Below, one piece after another: positions 21,225 through 33,169 of a DNA stretch of 64,000 nt. The DNA is from Puccinia triticina (lineage: Eukaryota; Basidiomycota; Pucciniomycetes; Pucciniales; Pucciniaceae), in NCBI RefSeq assembly GCF_026914185.1, contig NC_070559.1, positions 806,001 through 870,000 on the forward strand. Direction: 5' to 3'. A program made the translations under genes and the position numbers. The notes beneath the pieces are model-generated. The model saw only the letters and a list, made by a program, of their open reading frames with translations, ran no database searches and was not told the DNA's origin. Within the stretch, counting starts at the first letter, position 1. Each line of letters begins with the position of its first letter.

Positions 21225-21802
21225 AATCTCTCAATGAACGGTCTGTGCCGGTCATCAAGGGGACTCAACCTGGCTTGCGGGTTCTCTTTGGAGACATATG
21301 AGGTAGATTTGTTGTCGGAAATGTTGGGACAGTTGTTGCTAATGCTTGTTTGGGTGTTGCCTTGCTTTCATTCATCTCATGAGTTCTCTACTCACCGGCA
21401 CAGTGGTGAGCACGGTCCTCAAATCTAGCTACACCGTAGGTAAGGCAGGGTAATTGAATGAGGGCCCGTGCTCTGGCAAAATGAAAAATCTACAGATCTT
21501 CCTTACTGAGTTGGTTATTTCTTTGCGAGTATTTTTGCTTGGTTAATTTCTCAGAGGATATGTGTGGCAGTACATACAGATAAAAAAATACAAGAATCTT
21601 GAATAGTATCATGCGCTGACAAGCAGCCAAAAAAATCACATAGGTTGTTCTGTGAAAAGTGTACAATGAAAAAAGTGAAAAGTGGCATAAAAAATCCATT
21701 CTCCATGCGCCAGATTGGGGAGGAAGTCCCTCCTCACGGTCCCGGAGGCTCGCTTGGCGAGTGCAGCCGACCCCCCGGGGGCCCGAAGTCTTGAGGGACT
21801 TT
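21225..21802. other. Spacer left of the LINE, former SWP1 upstream DNA
   Basis: No gene seen. The right part (21700-21802), ending in GAGGGACTTT, was probably contiguous with 31334 onwards before the LINE inserted. Confidence 0.5.
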
Positions 21803-24800
21803 TTTTTTTTTTTTTTAAGTGCTATTGATTTCACATGCCGCACTATTTATCTGCTATGGGTTATGTATATACAAATAGTATCTTCTAAAATATTCATATG
21901 AACGCCAGGAAACTAAATGATGAGGCGGCCAATAATGTGTGAAGCTATTGTGTATAGAAAAAGGATGAAAAGAAGAGAATGTGAAGGTAACGGAAGTAAA
22001 GGAAGAGGAAATAAAACTAAAGACTCTGCAAATTTAATAAAAGAAACTGAGTGGGAAGAGAGCGGGAAACAACAAAAAAACATAGTAAGAGAAAGGGAAG
22101 GGGATTTAGATGCTTTGGAGTTCGGAAAGCCCAGCCCATCGTCCCATCCCACCAGAAGATTGAGTGTTCAGAGTGCGTCGAGGCCCCCACAACCTGTCGC
22201 TGCTACTGAAAAGCGGATCCTCGGATTATCCCCAAATAACCCGAGGTCCATCGGTCTTCAGGGAGTCAGGGATAGGCTCCCTAGTCCATCGCTAGTACAT
22301 ACACCCTTGTTGAAAAATGGGATTTAAGATGGTCGCTAAAGAAAAAGAAAAAAGAATCAGGGATATTTTAAATAGAAATATGGAGTGTAACAGAGCACAT
22401 GAGAAAGAGGAGAAAGGTCCTATGGTTTACGCCGCCAAGATGTATTTCCGGATGTTTGGGAACCGATTAGTTGCCAAGATATACTCGGACACTGCAACCA
22501 TTGCTTTGGGATTGTCCATGATTGACCGGAAAGAGTCCAGATTTGCTCCACACTTTGATCGCCGTAGGGATTGTTTGAGAACCGCTCGGGCTTTCTTATA
22601 CCTGTTGCAAAACATAAGGAAGTGTGCTGCATTCTCTTGGACAAAGCAGTTAGTACATCATGGATCTAAAATGTTTTTTATTTTAAACAGAAAATTATTC
22701 AGGGGAGCATGATCCGCCCTGAGCTGAAAGATTGTTGCTGCCAAGCCCTTTTCCTGTTGGTCTAAGGCTTGTACTAGTTTTGTGCAGTCTTTAGAGTAGG
22801 GAAAGCGTTGGGATTTGTCCAACAACCCGTCTTCAGAAAGCTGTATTTGAGTCCGGGTGTATTGTCGTAACTTGGCTAGGCTCTTTGGTACCGACACCAA
22901 AAAATTAGCATTGTCCTGCAAGGTGGATACTCTTGTAGCTGCCTCTTTTGCAAGGGTATCTGCTTTTTCGTTAGCCACAATGCCCTCGTGACCGGGGCAC
23001 CAGTAGAGCCTGACCGGGAGTCCTAAAAGCTTCATACGAAAGAAGTTGTCAGTGTAAAGGTGTTGTCCTGGTGATTGGGACCGCGGGTCTGCAGAGAGCA
23101 TTAGGGCTCCCTGGTTATCGCAGAAGATGGCTAACGCCGTTATGTCCTGCGAATGGTCAGCCTCAAGGGTTTCTTGTGCTAGATTTACGGCAAGTCTGAT
23201 TCCTATGAGCTCAGCCTCGAAATTAGAAATGAAGTCCGCTGGGCCGATAGAGGCCGCCTTGCTTTTCTCGGAAGGGTGGGCCACTGCTGCCGCCCCCGCT
23301 CCCTTGTCGTGTATCCAAGAGCCGTCCGTAAAGATGACTAGGGCCCCGTCTTGCATCTCTTGGCGTATCTGCTGTGGAATGCGCTGTATCACATCGGCTC
23401 GTTTATCCCTCAAGTTATGGATCACCGCAATTGGTTCAATCCAAGCTGGGGCCGGAACCGGGCAAATGGTTTCCATCTGGTTTACTGGGAAACTGTAAAG
23501 ACTGTTCGGTGTCAGGATTAGATGGACGGGGCTCGGGAAAGAAGGTGGCTCTTCTGTCAGTTCCTTTTGTAAGATGTGGAGTACAGGATGAGGGGGGGGG
23601 ATATGTCAACGCGCGGAGCATATAGAAGTGAGAGTTGCGAAGATGGACTTCGAGTGGAGACTTCAGCCCGCTGCTTTTCCTGACAAAAGGCAGGGGAGTT
23701 TGTCTGAACAGGCCTGTGATTAGTCGGCAAGCCTGGTGATACAGGCCTTCAAGAGTTTGAGCCGCCGACTTGGCGTTCTTTTTGTTGTACCATATGATAC
23801 TGCCAAAAAGTATCCTTGAGTACAACACTGACACAACCAATCTCCTCGCCAGTCCTGTGTTCAAACCGTAAGTTGATTTTATGACTCGGCTGAGCTGCAT
23901 GATGGTGAGGTCGCCTGTTGATTTGACCTTCTTCAGGTGTTCAGAGAAAGTGAGCCTTTGGTCAAGAATGATGCCTAACCATCTGGTCGTTTTCTGGAAA
24001 GTGTGGGTGTGGCCATCAAAGTCAAAGGATGGGGGCGATAGCGGCTTACAAGAGAATAACATCAGTACAGCTTTTTTGGGATCAAAGATGGCTCCGAACT
24101 TCCTGCCCCATTCCAGGGAGCGAGAGGCGTCTTCCTGGAGCATTGTCACCGCTTTTTCCATGGAGTCAGCGGCTGCTAGATGGACAATGTCATCTACATA
24201 GCCTATGAAGATCCTGGATTCTTCCAGAGAGCATTTGCTGTGGAGTAGTAATCCACTATTGTACAAGATGTACAGGGTGACAGATAGAGGGGAGCCTTGT
24301 GGGAGGCCTTCCCTTACTGAGAAAGGGGATGATACATAGTCCCCCATCCGAATGGAGGTAGATCTTTCAGTAAGGAAGGAGGAGATCACCGGTATCAAGT
24401 ATTCAGGGCAAGAGAGTTGGTGGAGGCGGTCTATTAGACGGGTCACATATACCGACGGGTAGGCGGACTTTACATCTAAGAATAAACCGGCAACTATTTT
24501 ACCTCTTCGCCATTGGTGTTTCACCCACGAGGTGAAAACCACCAGAGCATCTATTAGGTTACGGCCCCGCCTTCCGCCCATATGACCTTGGGGGAGGACC
24601 TCTTTGGTTTCAATCCAGTGGATTAGGCGTTCGTTAAGAATCTTTTCAAAGAGTTTACCCAAGGTGCACAAGAGCGCGATGGGGCGATAGGCATTGGGGT
24701 CGCTGTAATCGGACTTCCCGGCTTTTCGAATGATAGCCGTCACAGCGGACCTCCATCCCTTGGGGAAGTGGCCTTGCCTTAAGCAAGCGTTAAACAGGGG

Positions 24801-25792
24801 CGTGAGAAAAGGGGAGAGCTGGTCTTTTCCCATCTGAAGGAGCTCATTAGGGATGGTGTCCGGGCCCACCGCTTTCTTTGTAGGGAGAGAGTCTATGGAG
24901 CGGTTCACCTCTGCAAGAGTAATTGGTGGGAAGCTCCTGAGAGGAGTTTCCAATTCCCTTGGAGGAATGTCTGCAAGATCGCAGACTGAATCAATGACCA
25001 ATGTGCCTTTGAACAGTAATTCAGCCTGTTCGGCTACATCAGTGCTTAGCGTTTTGTTGGCTTGGTAGAGTGGTTCAACCGTACTGGACTGTTTTGCTTT
25101 TGTGAATTTATATGCCTGAAACGCCGAGGCATCTCCTGTTCTAGCTAGGAATCTTCGCCAGTGGAGTAGCTTCAACTCTTCCACCTTCTGTTTGAAGGCG
25201 AGTTGCCAGGCATAATAGCATTCCCGTGCTTCGGCCGAGTTGGATAAGATCATCCACCTGCGAGCTTTGTTTCGATTGGCGACTAGCGGCCCCAGAATGT
25301 GGGGCACCCACCACGATTTTGCCCTGACTTGGCCTCTCCAAGGGGATGCACCCTGTTTCAAGTGGCAGTCCTGGATACCGGATGTCAAACGGGACACTGC
25401 TTTGTCTATGGATGAGACAGGATCGGAGGAATGTGGGAGGGGGATGGATTGGATAGCTTCTTTCAGATCTGCTCTGAATTGTGCTTTGTCGAGCTTCTCA
25501 GGCTCGATGCCTCTTTTAGCCTGGGGCTGATGTATTTTCCCGTCTAGCGAGACAGAGAGGAGGATCGGTTGGTGATCAGATGCGTGATTGTCTAGCGCAA
25601 CTCTACAATGTTGCAGACGCTGCCGGCATCAGGTGTTAATCCAACATAAATCTATAGTGGTTTGAGCCCCTTTTGGGCTCAGGAAAGTGGGTATGCCAGC
25701 TGGCGAGGCCAGAAAGAAACCCTTTTGTCCGCAAAGCTTGATTAGATCTTTGGAGGTCGAGTGTGTGTGACGGTAGTTGGGGGGATTCCAAC

Positions 25793-28700
25793 TAGGGATG
25801 AAAGTGGGTCGGGTCGACCCGGCGGGTACCCGGCCCGTGTCGGGTCTGGGGCCGGGTTTGGGTTGACCTTTGTCACAAAAACCCATTTTCGACCCGACCC
25901 GCCTCAGACCCGCCAGATTTTTGGGTCGGGTTCGGGCAGCCATTTTGGCTGTTGGGTCGACCCGCCGACCCGTTTACAGACCCGCGCAGCAGGCGGGTAC
26001 CCATGTAAAACACGTGGCCCCGCGCTCCCAGACTACATCAATTGCGCGGCCGGCACTCCCACTGGGCCACCAATCATAGTTTGCAGGGCCGTGGCCCGTC
26101 AGCACTGAATATATGTACATATACTCAGGCTGCCGCTCTCAGCTACCGGCCCGTTACCCACGACTTCACCATGGCCAGGACCCGCTCTCAACAAGTACGC
26201 CCCCTCAAGCGCAAGAAGCACGTCCCCTCCTCAACCAAAGACGATACCGGGGCAACTAACGACGCCAAGGGCTCTATTGATCAAGACCACCAGTCACCTG
26301 CGGAAAGTGAGGCCGAAGACGACATCCAAGTCCTGGACCCCAGTCAGCCCCGTGAATCCCAAGAAAAAGCTCCCCGCTTGGCAAACGAAGCTTCCCAAAC
26401 CGGAGAAAAAAGTTTGTCTCAAGGCCAAAAACCACGTAAAACCACAAGCAAGATATGGAACCACTTCAAACCCAGTGGGGAAGGTTAGTTGTTACTTTCT
26501 CTATTCTCTATAATCAAAAATATTCTAATGTTTATTTATTTTTATTTTGTTTGAATGTTGAAACAGGTGAAGAGAAAAGAGGACAATGTCGGTACTGCCA
26601 GCAAACTTTATCTGCCAAAAGCTCGTGCGGAACAAAACACCTTTGGCGAGACCTTGAACGATGCACCTCTTATTGATCACGAAGCAGGCAGACTATGCTG
26701 CAAATCTCGAAGAATTCGACACCGGCCAATTGGGTGTTTTCTCAGCAGAAGTCCCGCGATCTTCTTGCAAAGATGGTCGTTACTGACGAATGTTTATTCA
26801 AGTCGGTCGAGAGTAAGCTGTTCAGGGAATTTGTGGCGAGCTTACAACCTCAGTTCAAACTCTATAGTCGAATAACTGTCAAGAAAGACATCTTGGAGAT
26901 GTATCACTCAACCAAAGCCGATATTGCCCTTGAGATCGTCGAAGCGAATCAAATCGCCTTAACAACTGACCTCTGGACGACTTCAAATCAAACCCCCTAC
27001 ATGGTGATCTCAGCGCATTTCCTCTTGTCCGACTGGACTCTGAAAAAGCGACTCATCTCGTTCAAGGAACTTCCGCCACCTCACACCGGATTGCTAATTG
27101 CTGAGCAGCTCTTCTCAGCGATTGTTGAATGGAAAGCTATCGACAAAGTCTCTTTTATTACTGTCAATAACGCCGCTGCAAACGATGTTGCCGTGGCTCG
27201 AGTCAAACAGTTACTTCAAGACAAAAGTCGATCCCCACCGATAATGGAAGGGAAGTTCTTCCATGTGCGATGCGCCGCACACATCATCAACCTGATCGTC
27301 AAAGATGGTTTGCATCAGCTCTCTCCCGCCATCAGCAAGATCTGAGACTCTGTCCGATATATCAGAAGTACCCCCTCCCGAAAGCGACAATTCAAAGAGG
27401 CTCTTGAGTTGAAGAATATTGGAAATCTAGCCCAGCCAGTACTCGATGTGCCAACGCGCTGGAACTCGACATTTCATATGCTCAATTCGTCTATACCGTA
27501 CCGAGAGGCCTTTGAGAATCTAGCCCTGCAAGATGCGAACTATAGCAACTGTCCTGCTGCCGAAGAGTGGGAGGAGATCATGGCAATGAAAGATTTTCTT
27601 TCAATATTCAACACTGGTTAGTTGACATATTCATTTTATTTACTCTATCCATTTGAATAATGTACTCATTTTCAATTGTTTATTCTCAAACCCGCAGCAA
27701 CATTGAAGCTGTGCATGACTCATTGTCCAACAGCCCACATGCTTTATGTGAATATAGTTAGAATAAAAAAGAAGCTGAACGATGTTCTTCAATCCGGACC
27801 GACTGAACTTTGCGATCTAGTGGAACCGATGCAAGAAAAGTACGACAAATATTGGAAAAACCCTGAAGAGTCGGCCGCAATCTTCCTCGTCTTTGATCCG
27901 CGATACAAGCTTTTGCTCATCAAGTTTCTGCTCCTCGAAAACTGTGATTCAGACACAGACAAATGTGAAGTTCCGAAAAAAATCAATGGCATAACAAAAC
28001 AACTCTACGCCTTGTTCAACGAGTTCGCCTCCAACGCAAAACCAAAATCAAACACTTTGAATGCCTCTCAAGGCTCTCAATCGATCAACAATAGTACAAC
28101 TTTAGATTCTAAAAATACGTTTGAAGACATTGAGGAAAGTCGCTTCAAGGAGTACCTTGCAAGCAAGATGACAAAGACTGTACCAACAGTCACGGCTACG
28201 GCAGAACTTGATCTCTATCTGCAAGAAGGCACGGTTGCCGTCGATACTCCGTCGTTCAATATCCTCGATTGGTGGAAAACAAACGCAGTCCGATTCCCAA
28301 CCCTTTCAAAACTGGCGAGGTACTTCTTAATAGCACCGATGACATCAATAGCATCCGAGTCAGCCTTCTCAACTGGGGGAAGAGTGCTCAGCCCCTCTAG
28401 AAATCGGCTGAATCCCAAAACACTCGAAGCCCTTGTCTGCGGGCAAGATTGGATTAGAACCAACAAGGGCCTCTCTGACCAACAGCCCGAAGAATCTGAG
28501 CTTGACTCCGACTGATATAGTATAAGTTCTGATGTTTTTTTATCCAACCTCTTTCACATTCATTGAAAAAATATCGATATCGTGTTATATATACAGAATT
28601 ACATTGAATAAATAAGACAGAATTACTAAATAAGAATGAGATTGATTGAATGATTTCCATGAGCTGTTGGCATGGAAATAAGCCATAAATATGGCTTGAC

Positions 28701-28876
28701 CCGAATCCTGACCTGCGACCCGACCCGCCCCAACCCGGACCCGACTTCATCACAAGCAGGGTCGGGTTCGGGCAGTGCTAACCTGAATCCGACCCAACCC
28801 GCCCCGACCCGCAATTATACCCGGGTCGGGTTTGGGCACTGTTTTCCGACCCGAACCCGACCCGGTTTCATCCCTA
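25793..28876 (+). mobile_element. hAT transposon (hAT1) inserted in the LINE
   Basis: 3084 bp with terminal repeats TAGGGATGAAA / TTTCATCCCTA and an exact 8-bp target duplication ATTCCAAC (25785-25792, 28877-28884). Subterminal regions are dense in GACCCG/CGGGTC motifs, probable transposase binding sites. It encodes an Ac-like transposase broken by two TGA codons. Confidence 0.95.
26171..28515 (+). pseudogene. hAT1 transposase (BED finger, RNase H-like fold, hATC)
   Basis: Exons 26171-26483, 26567-27616 and 27698-28515 with GT-AG introns that keep the frame. The BED zinc finger spans the first intron (SKIWNHFK; CRYC; HLWRDLERC). The catalytic core shows LTTDLWTTSN and the C2-H-like CAAHIINLIVKDGL and VPTRWNSTFHML. 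The C-terminal hATC dimerisation domain has ELDLYL, FNILDWWK and MTSIASESAFSTGG. Two in-frame stops, TGA 26674-26676 (after LERCTSY) and TGA 27343-27345 (after AISKI), are the only breaks. Both fall where an arginine would be expected from related transposases (from memory), so each could be one CGA-to-TGA change. Otherwise nearly complete; it could be a recently inactivated copy. Confidence 0.9.
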
Positions 28877-29050
28877 ATTCCAACGAGGGTTATGGAGATT
28901 TGAGTCCATCATAAGAATGGAGGGGGTATGGCGGCAATTGTTTGTGTTCAGCCAATCTCTTAGCGTGGGAATAGCACAGAAAGTAGATGGGGGATTATAG
29001 AGTGAGAGTATGTGGAAATCTTCAGAGTGGAGGGGGTTATTGGTGTGGAC

Positions 29051-29416
29051 TGTGAGCCGCGGACCCCGCGAACTCACAGGAAGATTCACAGAGATATCAC
29101 AGACCGACACCGAGCACCCTACATAGTCCCTCCAGCCCCGCCCCTCCTAGCTCGGCAGGGAAGTACTGAGACTTCCCCCGAGCTAGGTGAGTGACCGTCC
29201 TTTCCCCTTCACTTCCGTCTCCTCCTTCTCTTTCTTCTTTTCCTCAAAAGTTGTATATAGAGGGAAGTACTGAGACTTCCCCCGAGCTAGCCCTTGTCCC
29301 ATTTGCAATACGAACAGAGGTTCTAGAATTGCTCGTGCCCTCGCCCTCGTCCTCGCCCCCCTCGCTCCTCGCCCTCGTCCTCGCTTAAGTGAAGCTCTCC
29401 TCGTCGAGAGCTTACA
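29051..29416 (+). repeat. Solo gypsy LTR inserted in LINE ORF2
   Basis: 366 bp from TGTGAGC to GCTTACA, with the 5-bp target duplication TGGAC at 29046-29050 and 29417-29421. Homologous to the LTR at 1146-1471, including the double hairpin. Confidence 0.95.
29147..29290 (+). promoter_or_regulatory. LTR double hairpin, second family member
   Basis: CTAGCTCGG (29147-29155) pairs with CCGAGCTAG (29178-29186); GGGAAGT with ACTTCCC inside. The 3' part recurs at 29262-29290, just after TTGTATATAG. Compared with 1242-1281, three outer-stem positions differ and all three are compensated on the other arm. Confidence 0.6.
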
Positions 29417-29831
29417 TGGACAGTGATGGATACCGCCGTGAGAAATTTAGAGTTGTCTGGCAGTCTATGGAAATGATGGCTGGGTAAAGATTTATTGATG
29501 TATATGCAGCATCTAGGTCTGTCTTCTCTGGAGCTGGGCTGATCAATGGGTGAAACGCGGTACCAATTAGGATGAGTAGGTGGAAGATGGTCGATGGGGT
29601 TAGTCCAGGGTTCTTGAAGTAGGAGAGCAAGGGAGGAAGATTCACATTGTAGGACACTAAGCGTGGTGTCTTTTCTATTATGGCAATTGAGTTGGAGGAG
29701 GGAGAAGGAAAAAGGGGATTGCTCGGTAGAGTGTGGATTAAAGGTTCTGGTGAAATTGGAAGGTAAAGAGTGTATGGTGTTGAGGTTTTCGGAAGGAAGT
29801 TCATGGGTGGGGGTTGCAGGAGTTGTACCTA

Positions 29832-31115
29832 TCATTGACGAGGGTTAAAATTTTTATCTTTTGATAATTTCTCAACTTCTTTAGCTCTGATTGGGCAAGC
29901 ATTGCTGAAGGGGGAGTGATCGTATTTAGGGTCAGATAAGTCGATGGTGGAGGAGGATTTACGGTCAACACGGAGACAGCGTTGACAGCTTCTGCAGGAG
30001 TCTTCCATTTCCTCGCAGGATGCTGAGTTGTGTCCCGCCCCGCATCTCGAGCAGAGCGGCTTCTCCTTACAGGAGTGGGCTAGATGGCCCACAGCCAGGC
30101 AATTATAGCATTGCTTAGGGCCCTGAAGATAGTGTTGCCCTTTGAGGTGCAAACTATTGTAGCATAGCCCTGCTCTTTCGATGTCAAGAGCTAATCGTCT
30201 GTCTAAGAAGTAAATCAGGAGTGTGCTGGAGGCCTTACCCGTTCCTTTGGGGCTGAGGAGCCAGCGAATTTTTTGAATTTCCTTCGGATCAATGTCATTT
30301 TGTTTGCATAGTAGCTCGACGTGCGCTTTGTTGTCAACTTCAAAGCTGGTGGGGCAGGAGTGGAGGAGGACCGGGTGAGCTACTTGGGATGTGATAAAAA
30401 CCGGATCAGCCTTCTCGGTCCATAGGTGCTTATTATCTAGTAGCCATTTGGCCGCTCGACGGTCTTTAGTAAAGATTTTGACATCCCCATTGGGGAACTG
30501 TGCCACAGCTTTTACCTTGATAGCTTCATTATCGACGGTCGCTTTAGCAAAAGCCAACGCTTCATTAATTTTTTGGCATATGACTGCCGCTGTCAGGCCT
30601 TCGAAGGGTTTGGGTTGATCAAATTTCTTCCTGATCACAACCTGCCCTAACTTAAACCTGTTTATGTACGATGAGGGGGGAACCGGCGGTCATGTCTTAG
30701 CCACCCCGGGCCCGGAGGTCCCGGCCGCCTTCTCCGAGTAGAGAGGGGCTGGTCTAGGAGGCAAGTTGCTCGGCTTAGCAGCTGTATGAGCCATCACGCT
30801 AGGAGAGTGAGGTAGAGACAAAGTCTCTACCTTCTTCTCTAATCTGGTCAAATTTGCCGCTATCTCTTCGATCCTCACTAGGAGGGTGTTGAAGGTGTCC
30901 GCTCGGGCTGCTCCGGCTGGTTTGGTAACCTGACCAGAAACAGCCTTCTCGAGACTTTCCAGTCTAGGGATCAACGTGTCAACCAGTTTTGTTAACTTTT
31001 CCTCTAGATGGCTTTCGACGACAGGCAGGGAGCCCTCAGCAACGTACATGTCCATACCGGACATGTCGTTGCTAGTCGTGGGGCCTCCGCCCTGCGGGAG
31101 CAGGGGGGTTGGCAT
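29832..31115 (-). pseudogene. LINE ORF1 (gag-like nucleic-acid-binding protein)
   Basis: One frame from 31115 to the stop at 29832, interrupted by TGA at 30690-30692 (after GPGVAKT). The first part has a coiled-coil-like helix (LTRLEKKVETLSL). The second carries a gag-like fold and cysteine knuckles (CYNCLAVGHLAHSC, then CSRCGAGHNSASC). ORF1 proteins bind LINE RNA and accompany it to the target. The terminal ATGA overlaps ORF2, suggesting coupled reinitiation. Without the TGA, which could come from CGA, it would be about 427 codons. Confidence 0.85.
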
Positions 31116-31458
31116 GGGTTGGAGAGACTGATGAACGCTGTGGGTTGATGGAAGGGGAAGGGAGGAGAGCGGGGCTAGTGCTCTATTGAATTGCAGACGG
31201 AGTGGTGGGAAGTGGTTTGGAGGTGGAGGAGTGCTGAGTGTTGTGGGTAATTTTTAGGATAATGTGTTTGGACGAGTGAGAATAGGGTGGTGACATATAA
31301 TAAGAAGGAAGAAGCCCCCCCTCGAGGGACTTTGTGGCTGCTCAGCGCCAAAGAGCGTGGATCGCTGGCCCCTCGGGCCGCCCGTCAAGTACCCGACTGA
31401 CGATCTATAGCGCACCACCGGGCGATCGATCGACCGAACACTGGCCCTACAGGACACG

Positions 31459-32791
31459 ATGACAAGGATAACTCGTACTGTCGGAAACCCGATCCTCCTC
31501 GTTGTGGCCCTCCTGGCCGTCTGGCTCCCGACCGGCTCAGCAGAGCTCACCGTCGATAAGGGTCAGCTCGTCATCTTGGATGCCAATGGAATGACAACAA
31601 AGAGTCACGAGTCAGTCCCAGCAACTCTTCTTCATCGATTACTGTTCTGCAACATTCATCCACTCGGTGCCACGTTGGCTCACTCGATTATAATTTGCCA
31701 TTCCGGAATAGGTTTTCTACTCTGACGCCATCTTCGGCACCTACGCTCGAGCTCAATGATGAGAGCACGTTGAAGGCGACATTCGAGATTTTGGAAAAGA
31801 CTTCCACGGACCAAGCAGGATCACTGTTCTCGCCCCATCAAGTCACTTTACTCGCTACTGGCGTTGATACAAAGCTTCATTGGGCAGCTGCAGTGAAAAC
31901 TAGAAGTAAAGGAAAAGCCAAATGGGAGCTGGTCAGTGCCACGAGCCCACCCAGTAGCATCCGGCTATCCTTCTTGAAGATAACATAGTAATAAAACTAA
32001 TTGAATTGGAATTATCTAGGATCTTGGCCGAGCACCAACAGACTTTTTGAGCCTTTCGCGCAAAGGTGAAGTTCGCTTGGAGCTTATTATTGGCGACATT
32101 TCGGCTGTCCACGCACCGTTGCAGCTGAATCTAGCTACCTTGAAGATCCCGAAGAACTTACTGCTGGAATATCCCTACTGGGACACCAAAGACGGGAAAC
32201 GTAAGTATCTCTCTAGTTCCGTAGGAGTAGCATACCCTTGAAATTTACATTCTATCCGGGGTCTTGACTACCTCAGCACCTTCTACACTGGAACTCGAAA
32301 AACACTACATCCAACCAGAACTCAAGTGGACATTCCAACCACCACGTAAAAAAGACAACCCCGTCTTCAGTCTAGCCTTTGTCGTGATTGCCGTGTCGCC
32401 GTGGATCTTTTTGTTGACAGCCGTAAGTTTATCAATCAACCACGCAGATCAAGTTGCAATTAAGCTCACAAAGGTATATGGACCCACACAGTGGTCGAAA
32501 ATTTCGCAAAACACAATAGGAGGATTCAAGCTCCTGGGGGCTCCCAAACCATCGACCCTTTTATTCACCCTGACCATGGTCTCTCAAGAAGCCCTCATCT
32601 TGACGTACTGGGCGAGGCTGAAGCTCTACCAATACCTCCCTCTGGCCTTCCTGCTGTGCTTCCCATTGATCCTATGCGGCCGGACAGCGCTCAGCGAGTT
32701 ACGAATCCGTCGTAAAATTAGTCCCATTTCTGCTGGTCGTATCACCTCAAGTCGGGTATTCAGCAGTGACAGTAAAAACAAGAATGAGTAA
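31459..32791 (+). CDS. SWP1: Oligosaccharyltransferase subunit Swp1/ribophorin II
   Basis: Five exons: 31459-31610, 31712-31931, 32020-32200, 32277-32422, 32492-32791; 999 nt, 332 residues, all junctions GT-AG and in phase. Swp1 is a subunit of the ER oligosaccharyltransferase, which N-glycosylates secretory proteins. Sequence features: a signal peptide (GNPILLVVALLAVWLPTGSA), a lumenal region with TLKATFEI and PLQLNLATLKIP, and then the family's PELKWTFQPP before three hydrophobic membrane segments (VFSLAFVVIAVSPWIFLLTA, a second around TLLFTLTMVSQEALIL, a third around LAFLLCFPLILCG). The tail is basic and cytosolic. Slightly longer than yeast Swp1 (286). Only about 125 bp separate the ATG from the LINE target duplication. 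Confidence 0.9.
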
Positions 32792-33169
32792 AGGATCTGT
32801 TTGTTGTGCCTGGTATCAATGTTTTTGTCTCCTCTATAGAAAATCAAATAGAAAAATCATCTCGCATATTCCGCGTCCGAATCGACAGCACCGGACATGA
32901 TCATCGAAACCCACTGCCTTCTTATTGGTTACATTGACCATCGTGACTGGTTGCCAATCCGGAGTGCAACCTCGCATATATCTTCAGCCCCAGAGAATAT
33001 CCACGTTGTCTCACTTCGACTGTAATTTCGCATTTAACTTTTTGGCATTGCTAGTCCAGGACATGTTGCTCGCTTCTGCGTGATCATGAGAACTCCAAGA
33101 GAAGCTCCCTGGCCTCGAAATAGAAGACAATAATTTTCTTCTTTTTTTGTGAGAATATTTATGTTTTAT
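32792..33169. other. SWP1 3' flank
   Basis: Presumed 3' UTR and spacer; nothing else recognised. Confidence 0.5.

Larger units (their letters stand above)
22427..29835 (-). pseudogene. LINE ORF2: endonuclease, reverse transcriptase, RNase H
   Basis: Starts at 29835 in an ATGA overlap with the ORF1 stop. Endonuclease pieces: 29835-29422 (SLLQLNCHNRKDTTLSVLQ), 29045-28885 (MMDSNLHNPRWN) and 25784-25632. The gaps between them are the solo LTR and the hAT, and removing both with one target copy each keeps the frame exactly. TGA at 25629-25631. RT at about 25000-24000, with PNAYRPIAL and catalytic YVDD at 24189-24200. A frameshift lies near 23480-23490. RNase H (IFTDGSW, FEAELIGI, IFCDNQGAL) follows, then TGA at 22658-22660, then a C-terminal zinc finger (CTNC...H...C) to the true stop TAA at 22427-22429. 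RNase H in ORF2 places it in the I/Tad-like LINE group. Confidence 0.9.
21803..31323 (-). mobile_element. LINE (RNase H-bearing, I/Tad-like), interrupted
   Basis: The element reads on the minus strand. A run of 18 T (21800-21817) marks its poly(A) end. GAGGGACTTT is found at 21793-21802 and 31324-31333 and is a plausible target duplication. Removing the hAT (3084 bp + 8) and the solo LTR (366 bp + 5) leaves about 6.06 kb, a usual full LINE size: short 5' UTR, ORF1, ORF2 (endonuclease-RT-RNase H-zinc finger) and a ~600-bp 3' UTR. It is dead: three TGA codons, one frameshift and two insertions. Confidence 0.85.

Noticed and set aside
21659..22327. Plus-strand ORFs as genes
   Set aside because: They fall in the LINE 3' UTR region, have no domains and biased composition.
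29832..29834. ORF1 terminal TGA counted as a CGA-to-TGA mutation
   Set aside because: It overlaps the ORF2 ATG and looks like the natural ORF1 end.
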